From: a virus
Direction: 5' to 3' (one strand)
IMG/VR virus record: IMGVR_UViG_3300027759_003243
Coordinates: 1 to 32,501 of that record
Length of the DNA stretch: 32,501 nucleotides
The position numbers were made by a program, and so were the translations under genes. Shown here in pieces: positions 26,779 to 32,501 of this stretch; the stretch's first letter is position 1; every line of letters begins with the position of its first letter. The notes under the pieces are model-generated. The model did no database searches. It was not told the DNA's origin and saw only the letters and a list, made by a program, of their open reading frames with translations.

Positions 26779-28053
26779 TTATCCTCTAAACGTTCTAGTC
26801 TCTGAGACCGGGGCTGATGCACCAGTAACTCCGCCTTCAAGGCGGCCCACAGCATATGAACTCATATTACTATTAAGATAACGTTCAGTTTTATCTGGTG
26901 TAGTAGGCATAGGAGCAGGCGGTGGTCTTGGTGGAACGGCAGGTGGTAATGGTGGAATAGTTGTCCCGACTGATGCTACTATTTCAGGAGCAGATAAAGC
27001 AGAATTAAGTCCACCGTTAGTAGTTGAGGTAGAAAATATAGGATAATATGTTTTGCTATTAGTTGGACCCGGCACTGCGTTATATATAGGTACTGTCAAT
27101 GACAAATAACTTTGCGGGAACATCTTTTTGACATCAAGTAAATCTGCTAGACTAGTTAATCCCACAGTATTACAATTTAAACTAACTAATATAGCTGCTA
27201 AATCAACACCGCCAATTAATAAAAATGCTGCGTATGTTTTTTGTTGCTGTTCTGTTGTAACGTTGATATTACTTGAAATATTGTCAATTTCATTAGTTGT
27301 TAATCCTGCTGCCAACAATGCTACTGATAATGAGGGAGTTAAAGCATTATACTTTTTAAGAGTTACTAATAGATTAGAAGGAAATCCAAATGTCCAAATA
27401 GTAGATAAATCTAATGCCTTACCTAAATTAATTAAATCTCTTCCAAACACCCCTGTTGCTAAACTTACATTAGTCACATCAGCAGTAGTTAAATCATTCA
27501 TATTACTATAGGTACCTTCTAAGAAACCTATTGAATTCTGCGCTGCCATAATTGATTTGTTTGAATAATCAATAAATGAACTTGCCGCAATAAATGACCC
27601 ACAAAAATCAGTATACATCCCATTAAATGATAATGTATCATTGTAATTGAATTCATTATATCCTTGCCATGGGAACAATCTTATATATCCCCAACTAGCA
27701 GTTTCTCCTGTGTAGCCAGTACCATCAATTTGTCCGGGGCCGCCCCAAAAAGGACTACCTGTATATGTATAAGTAGGCGGAGGACTATTGCCTAAAGCAG
27801 GTATCGTACTACTACCTATTGTTGTAATATTAGCATATGTTTCATCACTTACATTACCGTATGATAAATTAATAGAATGAGTAATCCAATATAAACAACT
27901 ATTATTTACCACAGTGCCAGTGGTATAGTCGGTAGAATTAGTGCTAGAACCCACATACCCGGCGGTAGGATTATTAATCCAAAAGCCTTTGCCTTGGACT
28001 AACCCACTCATTACATTTACACCTAAAGGGCTTTGTTTTCCTGTATCACTCAT
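26779..28053 (-). CDS. Virion structural protein, tail-tip associated
   Basis: 424 residues; the ATG overlaps the PAAR stop by four bases. Rich in N, T, S, G and Y with a proline-rich stretch PPLPPAVPPRPPPAPMP near residue 365, then a short tail. SPLGVNVMSGLVQGKGFWINNPTAGYVGSSTNSTDY at the start looks like a structural beta domain. Co-encoded with the PAAR tip and the 655-residue protein. Specific role unknown. Confidence 0.72.
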   Translation of the reverse strand: MSDTGKQSPLGVNVMSGLVQGKGFWINNPTAGYVGSSTNSTDYTTGTVVNNSCLYWITHSINLSYGNVSDETYANITTIGSSTIPALGNSPPPTYTYTGSPFWGGPGQIDGTGYTGETASWGYIRLFPWQGYNEFNYNDTLSFNGMYTDFCGSFIAASSFIDYSNKSIMAAQNSIGFLEGTYSNMNDLTTADVTNVSLATGVFGRDLINLGKALDLSTIWTFGFPSNLLVTLKKYNALTPSLSVALLAAGLTTNEIDNISSNINVTTEQQQKTYAAFLLIGGVDLAAILVSLNCNTVGLTSLADLLDVKKMFPQSYLSLTVPIYNAVPGPTNSKTYYPIFSTSTTNGGLNSALSAPEIVASVGTTIPPLPPAVPPRPPPAPMPTTPDKTERYLNSNMSSYAVGRLEGGVTGASAPVSETRTFRG

Positions 28054-28331
28054 GGTACAAATATATCAGGACTACCTTGAACGATACTGTGACCGCAAGT
28101 GTTTCCTGAACCTATTCTTAATACGGGACTTCCTTCTGCTATTACAGTTGGACTTCCATCTGTTGTAGTTGGAGCATCGTGTGGAGGGTGCGGTTTGCCC
28201 CATGGGGCATGTGATGTAATACTACTCACATGTAGCCCCACTTCAATTCCATTGGCAATGACCGTCTTGGCGCCACGAATAATCGTTCCACCTGCTTGAT
28301 TTGCGTCACCCTTCCTACTCAATGCTGCCAT
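28050..28331 (-). CDS. PAAR-domain tail-spike tip protein
   Basis: 93 residues, the size of a single PAAR cone. Begins AALSRKGDANQAGGTI, then VIANGIEVGLHVSSITSHAPWGKPHPPHDAPTTTDGSPTVIAEGSPVLRIGSGNTCGHSIVQGSPDIFVP. Histidines and one cysteine (H-x-P-x-x-H, CGH) would bind the metal at the cone apex. It caps the spike that pierces the host envelope. It is first of the three-gene structural run. Confidence 0.9.
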   Translation of the reverse strand: MAALSRKGDANQAGGTIIRGAKTVIANGIEVGLHVSSITSHAPWGKPHPPHDAPTTTDGSPTVIAEGSPVLRIGSGNTCGHSIVQGSPDIFVP

Positions 28332-28334
28332 TCA

Positions 28335-28628
28335 TTATCCCATTACAATTTTTTTATCTGGTAATTTAATACCAGTAGTTGCTTCAATATACTTATCCTT
28401 GATGTTATCATCAGTATTAGCATAAAAAGCAATCGCACTAGTATTTAGCGTTACATTTCCGCGTTGTTCTGCGGTAAACATGCTAGGAATCATCTGCATA
28501 CCCTGTTGACTAGGCGCAATGCTCACTGGCTCTGTAATAGTGATATTAGTTTGACCTATTTCTAAAACTTTGGCAATCATTTCTTCGCCGCTGTTTAATT
28601 TGAATGTATATACTTTTCCTGTTTCCAT
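28335..28628 (-). CDS. Small LSm/SH3-like phage protein
   Basis: 97 residues. METGKVYTFKLNSGEEMIAKVLEIGQTNITITEPVSI has the strand pattern of an Sm/LSm fold (length-conserved beta1-beta2-beta3 with NGEEIIAKV-like turn). Such short proteins are widespread in T4-like phages near the nrd genes. RNA binding is conceivable but not shown. The start overlaps the glutaredoxin stop by one base. Confidence 0.65.
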   Translation of the reverse strand: METGKVYTFKLNSGEEMIAKVLEIGQTNITITEPVSIAPSQQGMQMIPSMFTAEQRGNVTLNTSAIAFYANTDDNIKDKYIEATTGIKLPDKKIVMG

Positions 28629-28858
28629 TAGACACTTTCTGTTAATTTTTGTTTGAGTTCTGTAAACCCACCCACAAGTTCTCCGTCTAGGAAAATTTGT
28701 GGAACTGTACGGGCATTTGGTACTGCCTCTAATAATTCTTCTTTCGTGTAACCGTCACCGATTTTCTTTTCTTCAAACTGTATTCCCTTACTTGTTAACA
28801 ATGCTTTCGCTTGGTCACAATAAGGGCAGTGGTACTTACTCCATACTATTGCTTTCAT
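28628..28858 (-). CDS. Glutaredoxin
   Basis: 76 residues with the redox motif CPYC (11-14), the cis-proline TVPQIF (~52-57) and GGFTEL that binds glutathione. Provides electrons to ribonucleotide reductase, whose genes follow upstream in the same direction. Confidence 0.93.
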   Translation of the reverse strand: MKAIVWSKYHCPYCDQAKALLTSKGIQFEEKKIGDGYTKEELLEAVPNARTVPQIFLDGELVGGFTELKQKLTESV

Positions 28859-28869
28859 ATTATTTCCTT

Positions 28870-29973
28870 TTATAAACTTGGTAGTTGGTCGTAATCAAGT
28901 TGTTCACTCATTACACCCAATACGTAATTGGTGGATTCATTCTCTTGTAGTGCTGTCTGCTTCTTGCTTGTATCACTATGTTTGTTGAACCATGGTATAG
29001 GAGTACTTTTTGGGCTGTTGCCCTGATACTTAATACCAATCTCTTTCAATGCTCCTACCGCTGTGTAATCAACAAAGTCTTTTAACACATTAGCATTCAA
29101 CCCAATGACTGGACCTTTGTTAAACAAATAATCTGCCCAGGCTTTTTCTTCACGTATAACATCAGCATATAACTGATAGACTTCACTTTCACATTCTTGC
29201 TTAATGGCTGCAAAACGACTATCCTCTTTAATGACTTGATTAATAAGATAAGCAGTCCAGCCTTTATGTAGAAGTTCATCTTGGAGAATTAAACTGATAA
29301 TGTTACCATTACCAATAAAGATTTTGTTCTCAACCATTGCTAAACTTGTAGCAAATGATACCATAAAGCGGAATGCTTCCAGTGCGTAACTGGCATGTAA
29401 TGCCATCCAAATTGCTTTAACATGCGATTCTTCTGTAACAGATTTTGGACTGATCTCTTTAAAGCAATTTAATTGATGTAGTTTTTCATAGTAGTTACCA
29501 ACACTACTAGCCATATTAATTATTTCTTGTGTGTCATGTATAGTATTGAATACTTCTTTGGGCACATTATAGATGTTACGAATGATGTGACTATAACTCT
29601 TGCTATGAATGTTAGTTTCAAAGAAACTCCAGTTATATATCAATGCTTCTAGTTCTGGTAATGATACAACAGGAGTGAATACTTGACTTGGTGCTCGTCC
29701 TTGTAAACTATCTAATGCTGTTTGTCTTAATAAGTTACTAGTAAAGATATGTTTAACGGCATCACTAGCTTCTTTAAAGTCATTCGCATCTTTAGTTAAA
29801 CTGATTTCTTCTGGTTGCCAAAAGAAACCACGTGCTGTTTCTTCAAACTTAGCAATCTTTGGATACTTAACTTCCTCAAAACGTTGAATAGTAACTGGAC
29901 CGGCTGGGTCTAGAAACATCTTACGACTTAAGTAATCTGTCTTTGTATGTAGGTTATATTGTGCTTGTGACAT
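28870..29973 (-). CDS. nrdB: Ribonucleotide reductase class Ia, beta subunit
   Basis: 367 residues. Di-iron and radical-site candidates: D92 in LDSLQGRAP, the E and H of FFETNIHSKSYSHI with the following Y in the position of the stable tyrosyl radical, and E/H of LQDELLHKGW. The spacing E-x3-H in the first ligand helix differs by one residue from the E-x2-H of the Escherichia coli enzyme. The C-terminal tail YDQLPSL would dock into NrdA. Makes the radical for deoxynucleotide synthesis. Confidence 0.96.
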   Translation of the reverse strand: MSQAQYNLHTKTDYLSRKMFLDPAGPVTIQRFEEVKYPKIAKFEETARGFFWQPEEISLTKDANDFKEASDAVKHIFTSNLLRQTALDSLQGRAPSQVFTPVVSLPELEALIYNWSFFETNIHSKSYSHIIRNIYNVPKEVFNTIHDTQEIINMASSVGNYYEKLHQLNCFKEISPKSVTEESHVKAIWMALHASYALEAFRFMVSFATSLAMVENKIFIGNGNIISLILQDELLHKGWTAYLINQVIKEDSRFAAIKQECESEVYQLYADVIREEKAWADYLFNKGPVIGLNANVLKDFVDYTAVGALKEIGIKYQGNSPKSTPIPWFNKHSDTSKKQTALQENESTNYVLGVMSEQLDYDQLPSL

Positions 29974-29984
29974 TTATTTTCTCT

Positions 29985-32303
29985 TTAAAGTTTACAGGAT
30001 TCGCAGTCGGATTCGTCATCAAAATTTATTGGCTCTAACATCGGCGGTGCGATTTCAGCATCAGCTTTGCTACCCTGTTTATTCACGAGGCTATAATAGA
30101 AAGTCTTAAGGCCCCACATATGTGCCTGCATCAAGTTCTTTGCTATCAATGTAGTTGGAACTTTACGGTCAGCATAATGAGCAGGGTTATAGAATGTGTT
30201 TGTGCTGATACTCTGGTCAATGTATGCTGCTAATACTGCTGCTGTCTTTAAGTAACCATCACAATCTTTTTGTTCCCACATCAATTGATACTTGTTCTTT
30301 AATTTATGATACTCTGGAACAACTTGAGTGAAACTACCTGCTTTACTTTCTTTCACACTAATCAAACTCATTGGCATCTCAATGCCATTTGTGCTGTTTA
30401 TAACTACACTACTTGATTCTACAGGAGCGATAGCCATTTGTGTAGCATTGCGGACACCGTGTTCTTTCATGTTTGTGCGTAGTGTTTCCCAATCTAATTC
30501 TGGGTGAAAGTCTGTTAATTGATTAACACCGTTGGCTCTTAGTTCCCAAGGGAAGATGCCTTGACCATATCGTGTCTTATCACTACCTTCACACTTGCCG
30601 CGTTCTTTAGCAAGTTCTACTGACGCTTCTGTTAGATAGTATGCTAGATGTTCTGCCCAGATTTTAACTTCAGCCAATGCGTCTTTCTCGCCATACTTCA
30701 AGCTACGCTTTGCATGCCAGTATGCTAAGTTAGTGACACCAATGCCTAGTGGACGAATCTCATCGTTGCTTAGTTTAGACTGGATGGAAAGAAAGTCCTG
30801 GTAATCCAGTATATTGTTAAGACTCCGATGTAGAATGCGACAAGCGCGGCGCATATCTTCGGGATTACGGAAGGCTCCCCAATTGATACTTCCGAGAGTA
30901 CAGAGTGCGATACGTCCTTCCTTATCGTCAAGTCTCTTAAATGATTTCGTTGGTAAAAGTATTTCACAGCATAAATTACTCTGGTAAATTGTATGATACT
31001 CTGGATCAAATGGACCCTGCTTCATAACATTATCAATGAATACTAGATAGATTCTACCTGTGTCTGTTCGTTCTTTTAGTATTCCGCTTTTGAATACCTC
31101 TTCGGCATTCATTGTCTTTTTGCGTAGGTCTTTACGCTTTTCGTATTTAGTATATAATTCTTCAAATAGTTCAGTATTGCAATAGAATGCTTCATATAAG
31201 TCAGGTACTTCGTTGGGATCAAAGAATGTTATGTTCTCTTTGTTCTTAAATCTACGCCAGAAGAAAGCACTAAGTACTACGCCATAATCCATGTGTCTTA
31301 CTCTAGTTTCTTCTGTACCTTGATTGTTCTTAAGAACAATAAGGTCATCAAACTGATGATGCCATATAGGGTAAAAGACAGTGGCGGAAGCGTTGCGAAT
31401 GCCACCTTGACTACAACTTCTCAAGTCACCGAACCATTTCTTTAAGAACGGAATCATACCAGTGTGCATGATTTCACCACCGCGAATAGGTGATCCTAGT
31501 GGGCGTAGTCTACCAATTTCTAAACCAATGCCAGCACGTTTGCTAGCATACTTTGCCATCATCTCTCCTGAAGCAAAGATACTGTCCAAATCATCGTCAC
31601 TGCGAATAAGCACACAACTACTAAATTGCTTAGTTGGAGTTCCCAAGCCAGCAAGCACAGGGGTAGCCAATGTAAAAAGACCATCACTAGCAGCATTATA
31701 GTATTCTTTGATGTATTTGATTCTTGCTGAGTTTGGTTCTTCACTGTGAAAAACGGTAGCTGCCGCAACCATGTAACGAATTTGAGGTGTTTCATATATT
31801 TCTTTTGTTGAACGATTCTTTACTAGATACTTTTCAATCAATTGTTCAATGGCGGCATAACTATATGTCTCGTCCTTAGAATGATCTATTAAATCATTCA
31901 TCTTGTTCCAATCTTCTTCACTATACCATTCTAGTAATTCACTTGTATATAATCCAGTTGCTACATTCTTTTTAACAATATCGTAGAGATGTGGAACTTC
32001 ATATTGACCATATACATCTTTACGCAACATACTCATGCGTTGCTTACCAGCTACATATTGATAGTTGGTATGTCCAACATCACTGTTGCTTTCTACATCA
32101 ATCAAATCAACGATTGCTCTAAGTGTTATACTATCTATTTGACTTGTAGTGATGCCATCATAAAAGTGTAATTGAGATTTAATCTCAATCATACTTGGAC
32201 TTACATCTGCTATTCCGTTACATACTTTTGCTACTTGTGCTTGCCACTTCTCCAACATTAACGGCTCTTTTTTACCATTACGCTTTAAGACATTTATAAT
32301 CAT
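29985..32303 (-). CDS. nrdA: Ribonucleotide reductase class Ia, alpha subunit
   Basis: 772 residues, normal length. N-terminal ATP-cone (residues ~1-90), active-site cysteines in FSSCVLIRS, NLCCEI (with the catalytic E) and ALCTLGSINWG, and a redox CESC near the C terminus (DDESDCESCKL). Reduces ribonucleoside diphosphates to supply phage DNA synthesis. Ribosome-binding site ATAGGTG precedes the ATG. Followed 11 bases on by nrdB. Confidence 0.97.
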   Translation of the reverse strand: MIINVLKRNGKKEPLMLEKWQAQVAKVCNGIADVSPSMIEIKSQLHFYDGITTSQIDSITLRAIVDLIDVESNSDVGHTNYQYVAGKQRMSMLRKDVYGQYEVPHLYDIVKKNVATGLYTSELLEWYSEEDWNKMNDLIDHSKDETYSYAAIEQLIEKYLVKNRSTKEIYETPQIRYMVAAATVFHSEEPNSARIKYIKEYYNAASDGLFTLATPVLAGLGTPTKQFSSCVLIRSDDDLDSIFASGEMMAKYASKRAGIGLEIGRLRPLGSPIRGGEIMHTGMIPFLKKWFGDLRSCSQGGIRNASATVFYPIWHHQFDDLIVLKNNQGTEETRVRHMDYGVVLSAFFWRRFKNKENITFFDPNEVPDLYEAFYCNTELFEELYTKYEKRKDLRKKTMNAEEVFKSGILKERTDTGRIYLVFIDNVMKQGPFDPEYHTIYQSNLCCEILLPTKSFKRLDDKEGRIALCTLGSINWGAFRNPEDMRRACRILHRSLNNILDYQDFLSIQSKLSNDEIRPLGIGVTNLAYWHAKRSLKYGEKDALAEVKIWAEHLAYYLTEASVELAKERGKCEGSDKTRYGQGIFPWELRANGVNQLTDFHPELDWETLRTNMKEHGVRNATQMAIAPVESSSVVINSTNGIEMPMSLISVKESKAGSFTQVVPEYHKLKNKYQLMWEQKDCDGYLKTAAVLAAYIDQSISTNTFYNPAHYADRKVPTTLIAKNLMQAHMWGLKTFYYSLVNKQGSKADAEIAPPMLEPINFDDESDCESCKL

Positions 32304-32313
32304 TCTACACCTA

Positions 32314-32501
32314 TTATATTTTTTTATTTATTTTAGTCATATCTATGTGACTAGCCATTGTGAAATCGTTTAGACTATTACTTATGACCGTATTAGGGTA
32401 GTAATTACATATATATTTTGCGCTATCGACCATGACTAAGGCACATTCTTCACTATTATCGTCTATTGCTAGGCAAAAGTCAATGTCTTTGATGCCCACT
32501 A
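32314..32501 (-). CDS. 3' end of an unidentified gene, cut by the window edge
   Basis: An open frame of about 62 codons runs from the window edge to a stop ten bases before nrdA. The visible end (KDIDFCLAIDDNSEECALVMVDSAKYICNYYPNTV) looks like real coding sequence but I do not recognise it. A GTG at 32499 is the only near-start visible; the true start is probably beyond the window. Confidence 0.55.
   Translation of the reverse strand, partial: VGIKDIDFCLAIDDNSEECALVMVDSAKYICNYYPNTVISNSLNDFTMASHIDMTKINKKI

Noticed and set aside
26775-26855. N-terminal extension of the 655-residue structural protein
   Set aside because: It overlaps the end of the previous gene and lacks a ribosome-binding site, whereas the ATG at 26774 has GAGG at proper distance.
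1-32501. CRISPR array
   Set aside because: No regularly spaced identical repeats were seen; the repeated TGG-ending blocks are the 3' ends of tRNA genes.
1-32501. Insertion sequences or integrase/attachment sites
   Set aside because: No transposase or integrase frame and no terminal inverted repeats flanking a mobile gene were found; the HNH genes are the only mobile-type genes.

Overview
The window looks like part of a large T4-type myovirus (tailed phage) genome. It has low GC content by eye, dense genes with overlapping stops and starts, and class Ia ribonucleotide reductase genes (nrdA, nrdB) next to a glutaredoxin. It also carries a PAAR tail-tip gene beside repetitive structural proteins, a SleB-type wall hydrolase, more than 20 tRNA genes with encoded CCA ends, homing-type HNH genes, and many copies of a T4-late-like TAAATA box. 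The auxiliary genes (2-oxoglutarate oxygenases, radical SAM, desaturase, TctC-type receptor, IscU, rubrerythrin) resemble those of phages of aquatic proteobacteria and cyanobacteria. The host cannot be determined from the sequence.

Layout. (1) 1-7370 is a tRNA array, almost all on the minus strand, broken by a SGNH hydrolase gene, two HNH genes, a frameshifted small membrane-protein gene and a radical SAM gene. Four near-consensus sigma70-type promoters (TTGACA/TTGACT, 17 bp, TATAAT/TATAGT) and two rho-independent terminators cut it into units. The longer spacers are closed by inverted repeats and look like structured RNAs. One of them (7123-7272) has its own promoter and terminator. Another (1959-2296) nests three long-range helices around a 130-nt tRNA-like core.

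(2) 7422-21493 is an auxiliary-metabolism island. It holds a second radical SAM enzyme, two PP-loop ATPases, five putative Fe(II)/2-oxoglutarate oxygenases, a truncated PLP aminotransferase, two methyltransferase-like proteins, a GNAT-like protein and a further protein of unknown function. It also holds a fatty-acid desaturase, a second SGNH-like protein, a periplasmic TctC-type receptor and three paralogous proteins of about 108 residues. Many start codons across regions 1 and 2 lack a Shine-Dalgarno sequence and instead have TAAATA 4-7 bases upstream, which would place the predicted late transcription start at the AUG.

(3) 21505-24752 is an iron/redox and small-protein block: rubrerythrin, a separate rubredoxin, IscU, small membrane proteins and the SleB hydrolase. 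(4) 24807-28331 encodes tail-tip structural proteins ending in the PAAR protein. (5) 28335-32501 carries an LSm-like small protein, glutaredoxin, nrdB, nrdA and the 3' end of a further gene. Regions 3-5 mostly use ordinary Shine-Dalgarno starts.

How it works together (inference): tRNAs, RNA elements and RNR support phage gene expression and DNA synthesis. The island probably modifies a small molecule, surface glycan or protein. The redox genes would supply or protect Fe/S enzymes such as the radical SAM proteins and oxygenases.
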